From assembly GCF_031312595.1 (NCBI RefSeq), contig NZ_CP133592.1, positions 248,001 through 312,000 on the forward strand: a DNA stretch of 64,000 nt, read 5' to 3'. This document shows positions 33,553-43,611 of the stretch, piece by piece. The notes under the pieces were generated by a model. The model saw nothing but the letters and a program-made list of their open reading frames with translations, was not told where the DNA came from and did not search any database. Positions within the stretch are counted from its first letter, which is position 1. Each line of letters begins with the position of its first letter. This stretch comes from Methanolobus sediminis. GTDB lineage: Archaea; Halobacteriota; Methanosarcinia; Methanosarcinales; Methanosarcinaceae. Both the position numbers and the translations under genes were made by a program.

Positions 33553-35012
33553 TAGCATCCCTCCATTGATACGATAGTTGATGTTCCTCTAGCTACAGGA
33601 AGTTTCTTTGCTGTAAGCACAAGACCGTTCGGAAGTGCTTCCACTCTGAATCTCATCTTAAGCTCGCCTCTGTTACTCTTCAGATTTACACATCCACCTT
33701 TCTTCAGGCCGAGTTTCCTGACTGTGTTCCTGTTAAGGAGAACAAAATCATTGTCATCCTGCTGGTCAAACCACATGAAAGGATTATAGAGATACTTTAA
33801 CTCGTACATGCCTTCTGGAATTTCAGGTGAAGAAACACCATCTACAGAAACTGAACATTCAGTAACAACTGACCTTTTTTCTTTCTGAGCTTCAATTGCT
33901 TTGAGCACAAGATAGTTCATCTCATCATAAGTGAAAGCTTTTCCACCGATACCAGCATTAAGCAATGAAAGTGCATCCACACCGGCTTTTCCTGCACCGC
34001 TGTTCTCCAGAAGTTTTCCTTCAGTATTAAGGAAAGTACCGGCTTTACTGTAAACAGGTTCACTGGCAATCACAACGTTCGCAAATTCAGTAATTGGGCT
34101 GCTTCTTGAACTGATAACGATCAGGTTATTGAGCTTCTTCAATGATTCAACAGCAGCTTCATTATCAGGCATAAGTTCGATTGGATCGCTATCCAAAACT
34201 ACAAGTGTCCTGATATTTCCAAGCTCAATATCCTCAAGCAGTTCTGCAAGACCTACCTTCTTACTTTCCTGGTCTCCTGAAAGTCCAGTTCCAAAACTGT
34301 TCATGAAAGGTCTCATGAACTGAATCTTTGCATAGGTCTTCTGAGCAAGAGCAAGAAGGCTCTTTGCCAGCATTATATCTGAATTTGGATGGATATCTGC
34401 AATTATCAATGACTCGCTGTCGAGTTTCAGTTCATCATGGTTCTCTGGTTTCAAATCAAGAGTTTCATCAGCCAGGTTTAATGGTTGTGTTCCAACAGCC
34501 ACTATACTTGCACCATTTTTCTTAGCTGCAAGTAGTCTTCTGACAATAAGAGGATACTGGACGTAAGGGTCAATGAAAAGCACGATTCTTTTTGCATTTT
34601 CAATCTCAACAAGTGATGCCATAGGAACATTCAGACACTCTGAACTTACACCAGTCTGAACAATAGTCTCTAATGTAGCAGCCAGCTTTGTAAATGCCAT
34701 CTGTTCTTCATTGGTAGTATTTCCAACGGATAACAGAGCAATACTGCTGCTGTCAGCTTCCTTTAATATCTCAACTGCTGCCTTGATAGCAGTTTCAGCC
34801 ACAGCACTTGATCCATTTACCAGATTTACAGCATTGTTCTCTTTAGCATAGTAATGTGGAAGCTTCATTCCAAATCTGCAAAGTTTTCCCAGATTTACAG
34901 GACTGCTTTTCATGTGATCAATACTTAATTTACCATCAGCATTTTTCCTGATGTAAAGTCCGCATCCTATACCACATCCTGGGCAGATAGTCTGGTATAT
35001 TGTTTCCTTCAT
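33552..35012 (-). CDS. Shortened molybdopterin oxidoreductase, FdhA-like subunit of an Hdr complex
   Basis: A 486-residue member of the formate dehydrogenase alpha/NuoG family. The N-terminal cluster site is intact: 'TICPGCGIGCGLYIRK' and 'LGKLCRFGMK'. The middle keeps the pterin-binding Rossmann-like repeats ('IALLSVGNTTNEEQMAFTKL', 'TLVVLDSDPIELMPDNEAAV') and the C terminus the dinucleotide-binding barrel ('DFVLLNRNTVRKLGLKKGGC'). Typical FdhA is about 680-700 residues, so around 200 are missing. The usual Sec/Cys plus His-Gly pair is not evident: the aligned site reads 'SSECLNVPMASL' (Cys126). It may be an electron-transfer or pterin-free relic subunit, or act on something other than formate. 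It overlaps the F420-type subunit gene by 4 bp. Confidence 0.85.
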   Translation of the reverse strand: MKETIYQTICPGCGIGCGLYIRKNADGKLSIDHMKSSPVNLGKLCRFGMKLPHYYAKENNAVNLVNGSSAVAETAIKAAVEILKEADSSSIALLSVGNTTNEEQMAFTKLAATLETIVQTGVSSECLNVPMASLVEIENAKRIVLFIDPYVQYPLIVRRLLAAKKNGASIVAVGTQPLNLADETLDLKPENHDELKLDSESLIIADIHPNSDIMLAKSLLALAQKTYAKIQFMRPFMNSFGTGLSGDQESKKVGLAELLEDIELGNIRTLVVLDSDPIELMPDNEAAVESLKKLNNLIVISSRSSPITEFANVVIASEPVYSKAGTFLNTEGKLLENSGAGKAGVDALSLLNAGIGGKAFTYDEMNYLVLKAIEAQKEKRSVVTECSVSVDGVSSPEIPEGMYELKYLYNPFMWFDQQDDNDFVLLNRNTVRKLGLKKGGCVNLKSNRGELKMRFRVEALPNGLVLTAKKLPVARGTSTIVSMEGC

Positions 35013-36160
35013 CTTGGCATCACCTCCAGGAATGGGGGCCTCTCAAGTGTCATTCCGGCCTTGTAGTTGTACTTTTTCTGCGACTTGTCTGCAAAACGCC
35101 TGAAGATAGTTGTTAATGGTATATCCACTGGACAGACATCAGTACACTGACCACAGCCAATACAACTATCAGACAGATGCATCAGACGAACCATGTGGAA
35201 CATGCTCATCCTGTAATTATCCTCAAGATTATGATACATTGTACACTTTGAATCCTCACCGCAGGTACATACAGGACAGACTTCCTTACAGGCACCGCAG
35301 TTAATACAATCGGCAAATTGTTCCATGTAATACTGGGTACGTTCCCCGTCAGGAATTTCAGTGAATATCTTCTCTGACCACTTTTCACCCATGGAAAGCA
35401 TGACATTGTTCACTTTTTCTCTGATAGCTATGGCCTTTTCACTTGCGGGCTCTATCTCTATGTAGCCTGCATCAATGGCATTCTCAAGAAGACGGACACC
35501 TTTCTCGTTCATTACTTCACAGAAGGTTGCGTTTCCAGAAAGCTCACCGATAACACCCCAGTTACCACATGCAAGATCAGCGTTGACAGGGATCTTGACA
35601 TCACAGTAACGGCAGCTTACACGCCTACCGTATCCAGCTTCCTCAAGCTCATCAATGGAAATGCCCTTTTCCTCACCGGACTTTGTCCTGAATATGAGAT
35701 TTCCTTTCTCGATATTCTCACCTTTGACATCCTCGGGGTCGATATCGTACATATTGATGAGCATCTCCTGGGTCTGAACAGGGTACATTGTTCCTCCGCA
35801 GTTCAGGCCAATAAGATATGTGTTGTCAATATTGACCTCGTTACGCTTTGCCTGCTCAATAACACCCCTGATATCACAGGGTTTTCCAGGCATGGCAACG
35901 TTCTTGCCAACAGCATACTTTGCAAGGTTCACAGGAACAGTGTGCATACTGCCTGCTGATGCAAGTACGTCTTCAACATCACTGGTGATTATTGGTATTG
36001 CCTCGTACTCGTTGATGTGTTTGAGAACAACAACTTCTTCCACAAGTCCCTTTTCAAGAGCTGCTGCAAGAATTGCCGTAACAAGACCACCGGAAGCTCC
36101 CTTGTTGCGAACTCCAGGGTCGGTTGAATAACCTATAACTTTGTCTCCGACTTCTATCAT
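35009..36160 (-). CDS. F420-binding FrhB/FdhB-type subunit with two 4Fe-4S clusters
   Basis: A 383-residue flavoprotein of the FrhB/FdhB/FpoF family: '[20 protein letters not shown]', '[17 protein letters not shown]', '[12 protein letters not shown]' and '[20 protein letters not shown]' are the FAD and F420 site motifs. A C-terminal extension has '[14 protein letters not shown]' and '[16 protein letters not shown]'. It oxidises or reduces coenzyme F420 and passes electrons through its clusters. It lies one base after mvhD and is coupled to the FdhA-like gene, so it should feed the HdrA of this cluster with F420H2 electrons. Confidence 0.9.
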   Translation of the reverse strand: MIEVGDKVIGYSTDPGVRNKGASGGLVTAILAAALEKGLVEEVVVLKHINEYEAIPIITSDVEDVLASAGSMHTVPVNLAKYAVGKNVAMPGKPCDIRGVIEQAKRNEVNIDNTYLIGLNCGGTMYPVQTQEMLINMYDIDPEDVKGENIEKGNLIFRTKSGEEKGISIDELEEAGYGRRVSCRYCDVKIPVNADLACGNWGVIGELSGNATFCEVMNEKGVRLLENAIDAGYIEIEPASEKAIAIREKVNNVMLSMGEKWSEKIFTEIPDGERTQYYMEQFADCINCGACKEVCPVCTCGEDSKCTMYHNLEDNYRMSMFHMVRLMHLSDSCIGCGQCTDVCPVDIPLTTIFRRFADKSQKKYNYKAGMTLERPPFLEVMPR

Positions 36161-36161
36161 T

Positions 36162-36593
36162 TTAGTTCACCCCTTCTGGTTTGAGCGGGCTTGGCCCGAG
36201 TTTTCTTACCTGCTCAGTTACTTCCCTGACAAAGTTGGCAAACTTTTCACCTTCACTGGCACTTATCCAGCTCAGGTGGAGTCTTTCAGGTTCAAGACCG
36301 AGTTCCTTTATCATGTCTTCCATGAAATCGTACCTGACCTGAGTCTTGTAATTTCCATTAACGTAGTGACAATCTCCAAGGTGGCATCCTGTTACAAGAA
36401 CTGCATCAGCACCTTCAAGGAATGCATTGAACACATGTAACGGGTCAATTCTTCCAGAACACATGACACGAATAATACGGAGTGAGGCAGGCTGCTGAAA
36501 TCTTCCCATTCCTGCAGTGTCAGCCCCACCATAACTACACCAGTTACAGCAGAATGCGACTATCTTTGGTTCCCATTGTTTATTCTCTGTCAT
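36162..36593 (-). CDS. mvhD: MvhD-like [2Fe-2S] electron-transfer subunit
   Basis: A 143-residue MvhD/HdrA-linker protein. Cysteines '[19 protein letters not shown]', '[13 protein letters not shown]' and '[14 protein letters not shown]' hold its [2Fe-2S] cluster. It bridges HdrA with its electron donor (hydrogenase or Fdh/FrhB subunit). The start is ATG 36593 or 36599; the HdrA stop and the first ATG overlap as TAATG, and gaggag just before them is the ribosome site. In the neighbouring hdrA2 gene the same domain is fused to HdrA, so this window has both forms. Confidence 0.92.
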   Translation of the reverse strand: MTENKQWEPKIVAFCCNWCSYGGADTAGMGRFQQPASLRIIRVMCSGRIDPLHVFNAFLEGADAVLVTGCHLGDCHYVNGNYKTQVRYDFMEDMIKELGLEPERLHLSWISASEGEKFANFVREVTEQVRKLGPSPLKPEGVN

Positions 36594-36598
36594 TTTCA

Positions 36599-38596
36599 TT
36601 ACTCCTCGAAAGTGAATACATTCTTTACCTGTGCCAGCAGCTGGTCATTCCTGAAATGGTTCTGCTGCAATGCACCGGTTGGACAGGCTACTGCACATGT
36701 TCCACAGCCTTTGCAGAGTGCCTTGATAATATTCAGTTTTCCCTCCTCGATCGAAAGAGCCTGGAAAGGACACATTGGCACACAAATACCACAAGCAACA
36801 CAGATGTCATGATTCACTTCAACGGTGATTCCTTCAGTGATTGCCTTACCCTGCGCCAGATAACGTGATGCACGGGCTGCACATGCACTTCCCTGTGAAA
36901 CTGAATACGGGATGTCCTTTGGTCCCTGACTGACACCGCCTATGAAAATGCCATCCAGTGTGGTGTCAACAGGCTTGAGCTTTGGATGTGCTTCCATCAG
37001 AAAACCATCAGCTGCCCTGCTGACTTTAAGGATCTGCCTGATGCGTTCAGTACTTTCACTTGAAACAGCACCGACACTGAGAACCAGCAAATCAAGATCA
37101 AGGTTGATGATATCGTTGGTAAGCGTGTCCTCAACACGGACTTTCACACCACCATCATCATTCTCTGTGACTTTTCCAGGTTTACCCCTGATGAAGCGGA
37201 TTCCCATGTCTCTTGCCCTGTCGTAGAATTCCTCGTAGTTCCTGAACGGAGTTCTCATGTCCATGTACATGATATAAACTTCAGAATCCGGGTATTTCTC
37301 CCTGATAAGCTGGGCATCCTTGAGGGCATACATACAGCAGAAACTGGAACAATATCTGTTACGTTTCTTGTCCCTGCTTCCTACACACTGGATAAAACCT
37401 ACCTTCTTCGGTGGTTTTACATCACTTGGCCTGACAACCTTACCCATTGTAGGTCCGCTGGCATTTATCAGGCGTTCGAGTTCCATGCCTGTAATTACAT
37501 TATCATAAAGTCCATAGCCGAAATCATGGGTTGGCTCAGGGTCATAAACATCAAAACCTGCTGTGACAACTATGACTCCAATATCAAGTTCAGAGAAGGT
37601 GTCTTCCTGTTCCATTATAATAGAATTACTGCTGCATGCTCTGGAACAGGCGCCACAGTCGATGCAAACAGACTTATCAATAACAGCTCTGAGAGGAACT
37701 GCCTGCGGGAACGGGATATAGATCGCTTTGCGGGTACCGATTCCTTCGTTGAACTCTATATTCGGAACTTCGACAGGACATTTCTGGACACAGAGTCCAC
37801 AGCCTGTACATGTATTAGTGTCAACATAGCGTGCTTTGTGTCTGACCTTTACCTTGAAGTTTCCAACATAACCGTCCACTTCTTCTACTTCGGAGTAGGT
37901 CATAAGCTCGATATTCTTGTTTCTTGCAACCTCTACCATCTTCGGACCAAGGATACAGATACTGCAGTCGTTGGTCGGGAAGGTCTTGTCAAGCTGTGCC
38001 ATCTTTCCACCGATTGATGGATTCTTTTCAACAAGATAGACCTTGTAACCCATTTCTGCGATGTCAAGGGCAGACTGCATACCTGCAACACCGGCACCGA
38101 TGACCAGTGCTGTGTTTGTTACCGGAACCTCATTGGACTGCAATGGTTCAAGTTTTGAAGCTCTGGAAACTCCCATGCGTACAAGTTCGCATGCTTTCCC
38201 AGTTGCAGCTTCCTTTTCCTGCATGTGTATCCAGCTGCAGTGTTCCCTGATATTTACGAACTCAAAAAGATAAGGATTAAGTCCTGCTTCTTCCACGCAG
38301 GCCCTGAATATCGGTTCGTGGGTCTTAGGTGTACATGCTGCAACAAGCACACGGTTGAGATTATTGTCCTTAATTGCCTGCTTGATCTCGGACTGGCCGG
38401 AGTCGCTGCAGGTGTATTTGTTAACCGAAGAGCGTATTACATCAGGAAGTGTGCCTGCATAATCTGCCACTGCCTGGCAGTCAATGACACCTCCTATATT
38501 TACTCCGCATTCACAGATGAATACACCAATTCTTGGTTCATCCATTTCATCTGTGTTTTTAGTATCATTATTTATTTCACTCTGAGCCAAATTCAT
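36599..38596 (-). CDS. hdrA: Heterodisulfide reductase subunit A (stand-alone type)
   Basis: A 665-residue HdrA. Visible are '[13 protein letters not shown]' at the N terminus, FAD-binding '[20 protein letters not shown]', the conserved block '[20 protein letters not shown]', ferredoxin motifs '[12 protein letters not shown]', '[12 protein letters not shown]', '[12 protein letters not shown]' and '[12 protein letters not shown]', and '[16 protein letters not shown]'. It lacks the MvhD fusion, which is encoded separately right after it. HdrA carries the bifurcating flavin. A 140-bp gap with a hairpin and TATA box separates it from hdrB, so it may have its own promoter besides read-through. Start by GTG (38599) or ATG (38596). 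Confidence 0.95.
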   Translation of the reverse strand: MNLAQSEINNDTKNTDEMDEPRIGVFICECGVNIGGVIDCQAVADYAGTLPDVIRSSVNKYTCSDSGQSEIKQAIKDNNLNRVLVAACTPKTHEPIFRACVEEAGLNPYLFEFVNIREHCSWIHMQEKEAATGKACELVRMGVSRASKLEPLQSNEVPVTNTALVIGAGVAGMQSALDIAEMGYKVYLVEKNPSIGGKMAQLDKTFPTNDCSICILGPKMVEVARNKNIELMTYSEVEEVDGYVGNFKVKVRHKARYVDTNTCTGCGLCVQKCPVEVPNIEFNEGIGTRKAIYIPFPQAVPLRAVIDKSVCIDCGACSRACSSNSIIMEQEDTFSELDIGVIVVTAGFDVYDPEPTHDFGYGLYDNVITGMELERLINASGPTMGKVVRPSDVKPPKKVGFIQCVGSRDKKRNRYCSSFCCMYALKDAQLIREKYPDSEVYIMYMDMRTPFRNYEEFYDRARDMGIRFIRGKPGKVTENDDGGVKVRVEDTLTNDIINLDLDLLVLSVGAVSSESTERIRQILKVSRAADGFLMEAHPKLKPVDTTLDGIFIGGVSQGPKDIPYSVSQGSACAARASRYLAQGKAITEGITVEVNHDICVACGICVPMCPFQALSIEEGKLNIIKALCKGCGTCAVACPTGALQQNHFRNDQLLAQVKNVFTFEE

Positions 38597-38608
38597 CACC
38601 CTTTTTTC

Positions 38609-38700
38609 ATGGCGTAGACTATCGCCATTTAAAAATAAAAGTAAAAATTACGTTTTTCCGTTTTTGTGTTGTCAGCTTTTAGTTTCGTTTTTCCGTTTTG
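38609..38700 (-). promoter_or_regulatory. hdrA promoter region with leader hairpin and direct repeats
   Basis: In the gap between hdrB and hdrA, ATGGCG (38609-38614) and CGCCAT (38623-38628) form a hairpin just before the ribosome site. Leftward TATA-like 'TTTATTTTTAAATG' is at about 38627-38640. Further upstream 'cgtttttccgttttt' (38651-38665) and 'cgtttttccgttttg' (38686-38700) are a direct repeat 35 bp apart, a candidate regulator site. Confidence 0.4.
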
Positions 38701-38735
38701 TCGTTTTGTAATAGTAAAGAAGATCGAGGATAAAT

Positions 38736-39638
38736 TCAGGCCGTGACAAAGCCTTCCTTTATCCTTTGAATGAACACAGCAGTGTCTGTGCTGTTAAGGT
38801 TAATTCCGAGTTCTTCAGATGAAAAACCCATTGCAAGTCCCAGAAGCTGTGTGTAGTGTAGTACCGGGATCTCATAATTTGTGCAGGAATTCTTATTGAT
38901 GTCCTGCTGTCCTGTATCGAACTGGAGATGGCAGAACGGACATGCATTGACAATGCAGTCCACCTGTGCTTCGGTCATATTCTGGAGCTTTTTCTCAGTT
39001 ATCCTGAGAGTTGCATCCTGAACTGCAGCCCTTGCTCCCCCACCGGCTCCGCAACACATCATCTTATCTTCGTACTCAACACTCCTGGCGCCTGTGGCCT
39101 CCACGAGTTCATCGAAGAATGTGATGTGATCGGTGACAAGTTCGGAATCGTTTTCCTTCAAAGGTTGTACAAGATGGCATCCGTAGTGAACTGCAACCCT
39201 GAGGTCCAGTGGATTGGAAACCATTTCCCTGATACCGTCAACACCAATGTCCTGATAGAGATACTCTATTATATGGCGGACATCGTGCTTGCCCCTAAAC
39301 TCATGACCGGTTTCAAAGAGCTTTTCATTGACTTCCTTTTTCAGTCCGGAATCTTTTTTCAGTTCAGTTTCAGCTTCTTTCAGTGTGCTGTAACATCCGT
39401 TACATATTGTGAGCAGATCGTCGTCCATTTCCTCGGAGAGAGCAATGTTTCTGGAAGCAAGTGTCAGCCAGGTTGTTTTGTCAAAAGACCTGAACACTCC
39501 AGGAGCCGGACAACATGATGCGCCTTCAAGGTCGTCAAGCTCTATACCAAGCTTTGAAAAGGTCTTTTTTGTAGCAGCCTCAATACCAGGATAGCGGTTA
39601 GGTGCCACACAACCAAGGAAAAGGGACAGATTGCTCAT
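38736..39638 (-). CDS. hdrB: Heterodisulfide reductase subunit B
   Basis: A 300-residue HdrB with two CCG domains, each holding a non-cubane [4Fe-4S] cluster where CoM-S-S-CoB is cleaved. Domain 1: 'LFLGCVAPNRYPGIE' to 'ASCCPAPGVFRS' and 'ICNGCYSTLKEAE'; domain 2: 'VHYGCHLVQPLKEN' to 'KMMCCGAGGGARAA' and 'VNACPFCHLQFDTGQ'. All expected cysteines are there. It overlaps hdrC by 4 bp. The C terminus is somewhat longer than usual and ends 'IQRIKEGFVTA'. Confidence 0.95.
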   Translation of the reverse strand: MSNLSLFLGCVAPNRYPGIEAATKKTFSKLGIELDDLEGASCCPAPGVFRSFDKTTWLTLASRNIALSEEMDDDLLTICNGCYSTLKEAETELKKDSGLKKEVNEKLFETGHEFRGKHDVRHIIEYLYQDIGVDGIREMVSNPLDLRVAVHYGCHLVQPLKENDSELVTDHITFFDELVEATGARSVEYEDKMMCCGAGGGARAAVQDATLRITEKKLQNMTEAQVDCIVNACPFCHLQFDTGQQDINKNSCTNYEIPVLHYTQLLGLAMGFSSEELGINLNSTDTAVFIQRIKEGFVTA

Positions 39639-40177
39639 GCTTTCTCCTCAGCTGCCTGCTGCTGGGTGAAGCATGCCTGTTGCACCATTGTTGTATTTTC
39701 AGGGATTGTCTCAACTTTGGATTCTGCAACGAGATTATCAAAACCTGTAAGTCTCATCAGAGTCTTGATCTCACTTAGGCCTTCAATTGAAGCCTGTACT
39801 GTAGGTGGCCTTTCATCAAGACCTAGTAATGCTCTTTTTTCCATGGCATCTGCGTTGGTTGGTACAGCATGGCCGTAGTTTATGAGCATCTGACCTACTT
39901 TTTTATGGGCCTCAAGCATCTTTCCTTTATGAACGGCCTTTTCTCTGATAGCCAGAACTGCATCCACAAGATTCACACCCTGCGGGCAGTTATCCTGGCA
40001 TTTATAACAGGTGGTACAGTAAAATATGAATGGAGTGATCATACTCTCTTCACTTTCAAGACCCAGCTTTTCCATCTGGAGGAACCTGCGGATCCTGTAA
40101 GTTTGTTCCTGTTCTCCCATCGGACAGACAGATGTACATTGACCACATTGGTAGCAGCGTTCTATATTGGATATCAT
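39635..40177 (-). CDS. hdrC: Heterodisulfide reductase subunit C
   Basis: A 180-residue soluble-type HdrC with two ferredoxin motifs, 'CYQCGQCTSVCPMG' and 'CTTCYKCQDNCPQGVNLVDA', that pass electrons from HdrA to HdrB. The absence of membrane helices sets it apart from the HdrE/D pair used for membrane energy conservation in Methanosarcina. It is the first gene of the cluster; the promoter with palindromes lies at 40205-40239. Confidence 0.94.
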   Translation of the reverse strand: MISNIERCYQCGQCTSVCPMGEQEQTYRIRRFLQMEKLGLESEESMITPFIFYCTTCYKCQDNCPQGVNLVDAVLAIREKAVHKGKMLEAHKKVGQMLINYGHAVPTNADAMEKRALLGLDERPPTVQASIEGLSEIKTLMRLTGFDNLVAESKVETIPENTTMVQQACFTQQQAAEEKA

Positions 40178-40204
40178 TTTAGATCCCTGTGTATTTCGGA
40201 TTTG

Positions 40205-40239
40205 TCATGATTGTTTCATATATATCATGATTAATCATG
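40205..40239 (-). promoter_or_regulatory. hdrC promoter with TCATGATT repeats and a 14-bp palindrome
   Basis: The leftward TATA region 'catatatat' (40217-40225) is flanked by TCATGATT (40205-40212) on one side and the perfect palindrome CATGATTAATCATG (40226-40239) on the other. Repeats around a TATA box suggest a repressor or activator of the hdr cluster. The rest of the 322-bp gap to gatE holds a TATA-like 'actttatac' (40431-40439) for the rightward gene and nothing else seen. Confidence 0.45.
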
Positions 40240-40499
40240 GATTTTAACATGCTTTTCTATAGAATTGTAACATATAAACGCTTCGCATGTCGTTTTCATT
40301 ATTTCTCATAATCAGTCATTAAGAACCATATACTCAAATTAGTTTCAATTGAAAAATAGACAATTTTGGTTTTCTCGCTGTTAACTTCCCAAAGAATGCG
40401 GCACGTGAAAAAACCGGATTTGCAACAATAACTTTATACATCCTGAGGCTGTTTGATGTGTAAACCGACGTATGCGAAACTAACTTGGTGAGATCATCC

Positions 40500-42401
40500 A
40501 TGAGTGACAAATTCGATTACAGAGAACTTGGCCTGAAATGCGGGCTTGAAATCCACCAGCAACTTGACTCAAAATGTAAGTTGTTCTGCAATTGCCCGAC
40601 ACAGATTAGAAACATAGAAGAATCAAACCATGAATTCTTCCGTTATCTCCGCCCAACAGCCAGTGAAATGGGAGAAACTGACAGGGCTGCCCTTGAACAG
40701 TCCAAGCTCAGACGTAAGTATATCTATAAGGCATACGACACGACCTGTCTTGTAGAGAATGATGATGAACCTCCAACAGAGGTCAACAGGGAAGCTCTGG
40801 GGATAGCTCTGAGTATCACTAAACTGCTGAACATGGTTCCTGTTGACCAGGTACACATGATGCGTAAAATAGTGGTTGACGGTTCCAACACATCCGGTTT
40901 CCAGAGAACAGCTTTCCTTGCAAAGGATGGACACCTTGACACTTCAGTCGGACCAGTAGGTGTCGGCGTGCTCTGTCTTGAGGAAGAGGCATGCCAGAAG
41001 ATCGAAGACCAGGGAGATTCTATAATATACTCCCTTGATCGTCTTGGTATCCCACTTGTTGAGATTGGAACCGACCCTGATATAATCTCACCACAGCATG
41101 CAAAGGAAACTGCACAGCAGATCGGTATGCTGCTTCGTTCCACAGGAAAGGTCAAGCGTGGACTTGGAACCATACGTCAGGATGTAAACATTTCAATCGC
41201 AAAGGGTGCGCGTGTAGAACTGAAAGGTGTACAGGCACTCGATATGATAGAGACAATTGTAGAGCGTGAGGTCGAGCGCCAGGTCAATCTCATTGCAATG
41301 AGAGATGAACTGCTTGAGCGCAATGCATCCGTATGCGACACTATTTTCGATGTGACCGAGCTTTTCAAGGAAACACAGTCCAAGGTCATCAAAAAGACTA
41401 TCAAGAAAGGCAAGGTCTATGCAGTCCTTCTTCGTGGATTTGATGGATATGTCGGCAGGGAAGTACAACCGGGAAGACGTCTTGGTACAGAATTCTCAGA
41501 CCGTGCAAAAACATCAGGTGTTGGAGGAATATTCCACACGGATGAACTTCCTGCTTACGGTGTTTCCGAAGAGGAAGTACAGGCAATGCGTGCTGAAGTT
41601 GGTGCTGAAGAGAACGATGCTGTTGTAATGGTGGCTGACCGCGAGGAACGTGCATGGGGAGCTATGGAGAGTGTTATAATCCGTGCAAAGGAAGCTCTTG
41701 AAGGCGTTCCGGAGGAAACTCGCAGGGCACTTCCTGATGGAAATAACTCCTACCTCAGACCACTTCCGGGAGCAGCAAGGATGTATCCTGAAACCGATGT
41801 TCCACAGGTCAACATCTCAAAAGAATACTTCGAATCCGTTGAAATGCCTGAACTGCTTACAGAACGTGCAAAGCGTTTTGAGTCTGAGTTCGGACTTCAC
41901 AGGGAACTTGCAGAGAAGATTGCTTATTCCACCTACCTCCCGCTCTTTGAAGAGATCATGGGAATCCTTGGTGACAATGAGAATGTCAACGCAACACTTG
42001 TTGTCAGAACACTTACCGGAACACTGCCAGAACTGAAACGTGACGGTGTTGAGATCGATAATCTTGAAGATAAACACTTCATTGATGTCTGTACCTTTAT
42101 AGCAGATGGCGGAGTAGCAAAGGAAGCAATCGATGCTTTACTTCGTGCACTTGCATGTGAGCCTGAACTCTGTGCAAAGGATGCGGCTGAGAAGTTAGGT
42201 CTTGGAAGTATTGACCTGTCTGATGTCGAAAGCATGGTTGAGGCAATTATCAACGAACGTCAGGATTTCGTGAAGGAAAAAGGCATGGCTGCAGTTGGGC
42301 CTCTTATGGGAGTTGTCATGGCCGAGGTCAGAGGAAAAGTCGACGGCAAGACCATAAGCGAAATATTAAAACAAAAGATTAATAAATATATAAATGTATA
42401 A
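40500..42401 (+). CDS. gatE: Glu-tRNA(Gln) amidotransferase subunit E
   Basis: A 633-residue GatE. With the asparaginase-like GatD it turns Glu-tRNA(Gln) into Gln-tRNA(Gln) in archaea. The GatB/E catalytic cradle is clear: '[20 protein letters not shown]', '[18 protein letters not shown]', '[12 protein letters not shown]', '[12 protein letters not shown]' and '[20 protein letters not shown]'. Then comes an AspRS-like insertion ('[14 protein letters not shown]') and the YqeY-like tail. ATG 40500 is chosen because ggtgagatc lies just before it; a GTG at 40485 is in frame. gatD is not in the window. Confidence 0.96.
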   Translation: MSDKFDYRELGLKCGLEIHQQLDSKCKLFCNCPTQIRNIEESNHEFFRYLRPTASEMGETDRAALEQSKLRRKYIYKAYDTTCLVENDDEPPTEVNREALGIALSITKLLNMVPVDQVHMMRKIVVDGSNTSGFQRTAFLAKDGHLDTSVGPVGVGVLCLEEEACQKIEDQGDSIIYSLDRLGIPLVEIGTDPDIISPQHAKETAQQIGMLLRSTGKVKRGLGTIRQDVNISIAKGARVELKGVQALDMIETIVEREVERQVNLIAMRDELLERNASVCDTIFDVTELFKETQSKVIKKTIKKGKVYAVLLRGFDGYVGREVQPGRRLGTEFSDRAKTSGVGGIFHTDELPAYGVSEEEVQAMRAEVGAEENDAVVMVADREERAWGAMESVIIRAKEALEGVPEETRRALPDGNNSYLRPLPGAARMYPETDVPQVNISKEYFESVEMPELLTERAKRFESEFGLHRELAEKIAYSTYLPLFEEIMGILGDNENVNATLVVRTLTGTLPELKRDGVEIDNLEDKHFIDVCTFIADGGVAKEAIDALLRALACEPELCAKDAAEKLGLGSIDLSDVESMVEAIINERQDFVKEKGMAAVGPLMGVVMAEVRGKVDGKTISEILKQKINKYINV

Positions 42402-43518
42402 TATATATTTGATGTGGTCGCTTTTTACTATTCAGTCCCGGGAATTGATCAACAGGGAATTAATAAGCAGGAAGATCATAACTAGAAATCTTCTCCTGCT
42501 CTCTTTTTTGATATTGTTTGTCTCATATGCGTCAGCAGCTCCTATTATAGAGAGTGATGTAAAACTCACTAATACAACAAATGCCAACCATCCTTCATGG
42601 AGTCCTGATGGCAAGAAAATAGTGTATGCTGCTAACCAGGCAATATGGATTATGAACAGCGACGGTTCCGGGCAGAAGAAGCTCTATGATGGCATGGCAT
42701 GGGAAGGAGAACCTGTCTTTAATGAAGATGGTTCAAAGATCTATTTTGCAGCCGAGAGCAAAAAGGCATTTTCCGCACGCTACATCAGTATCCATGTGAT
42801 GAATACTGACGGCAGTGACGGTGTGAAACTTACTGAAACTGCAGATTCCCGAAACCCTGCTGTAAGTCCTGATGGAAGCAGGCTGGTATATGCTTCTAGG
42901 GAATCCGGTAACTATGACATATGGATCATGTCACCTGACGGATCAGATAAGGAAAGACTTACAGATGCCAGCGGTGATGAAAGCTCTCCTGCATGGAGCC
43001 CTGACGGGAACACTATTGTTTATTCCGCAATGGGGGACCTTTTTTCAATTGATGTTAATGCTGTCAGACCTGTACAACTTACAAGTGATACATATAGTAA
43101 TATAGAACCGTCCTACAGCCCGGATGGAAACTCCATTATCTATGCATCCAATATTGGCGGAGATTATGACCTATGGATTACAAGTACTGATGGCAGTTCA
43201 CATATGAAACTTACCAGTGACATTTCAGACGAGAAAGCTCCTGCATGGAATCCTGAAGGAACTAAAATCGCTTATACATCCAACAAGGATGGAGAATTCA
43301 ACATCTGGGTAATAACCGTAAAGGAAAATAGTATTGAACTTGAGGAAGTTGAATATGATGCTCCAGAGGTCAGTGAAAAGGTCATCAACAATGAATATAT
43401 CCTTAAACTGCGTGACTATGCAGCAAACAACCCCAGAGAGTTCATTGGTATAGTTCTTTTGGGATCATTCCTGTTTGTATTCCTTATAGTAGGTACATTC
43501 CTGTATAAGATCTCATAA
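42394..43518 (+). CDS. Membrane-tethered TolB/WD40-like beta-propeller protein
   Basis: A 374-residue exported protein. A hydrophobic N-terminal helix ('[17 protein letters not shown]') leads into at least five to six PD40 repeats with '[15 protein letters not shown]', '[15 protein letters not shown]', '[15 protein letters not shown]', '[15 protein letters not shown]' and '[15 protein letters not shown]'. A C-terminal helix ('[20 protein letters not shown]') anchors it. Such TolB-like propellers are common outside the Methanosarcina membrane and bind proteins or sugars. The frame opens 8 bp before the gatE stop; ATG 42412 is an equally good start. Confidence 0.85.
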   Translation: MYNIYLMWSLFTIQSRELINRELISRKIITRNLLLLSFLILFVSYASAAPIIESDVKLTNTTNANHPSWSPDGKKIVYAANQAIWIMNSDGSGQKKLYDGMAWEGEPVFNEDGSKIYFAAESKKAFSARYISIHVMNTDGSDGVKLTETADSRNPAVSPDGSRLVYASRESGNYDIWIMSPDGSDKERLTDASGDESSPAWSPDGNTIVYSAMGDLFSIDVNAVRPVQLTSDTYSNIEPSYSPDGNSIIYASNIGGDYDLWITSTDGSSHMKLTSDISDEKAPAWNPEGTKIAYTSNKDGEFNIWVITVKENSIELEEVEYDAPEVSEKVINNEYILKLRDYAANNPREFIGIVLLGSFLFVFLIVGTFLYKIS

Positions 43519-43611
43519 TCTTTAAAAATCCACATTCACTCTCTCTAAAAACTAAGGATGCCATCGCAACGCTTATAGCCTATTCCTTACATGTATTCGC
43601 AGGTTCAAAAG

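Noticed and set aside
33552-35012. Reading the FdhA-like gene as a second FwdB
   Set aside because: The N-terminal cluster 'CPGCGIGC' and C-terminal fused barrel fit the FdhA/NuoG type; FwdB has a separate FwdD for the barrel and different motifs.
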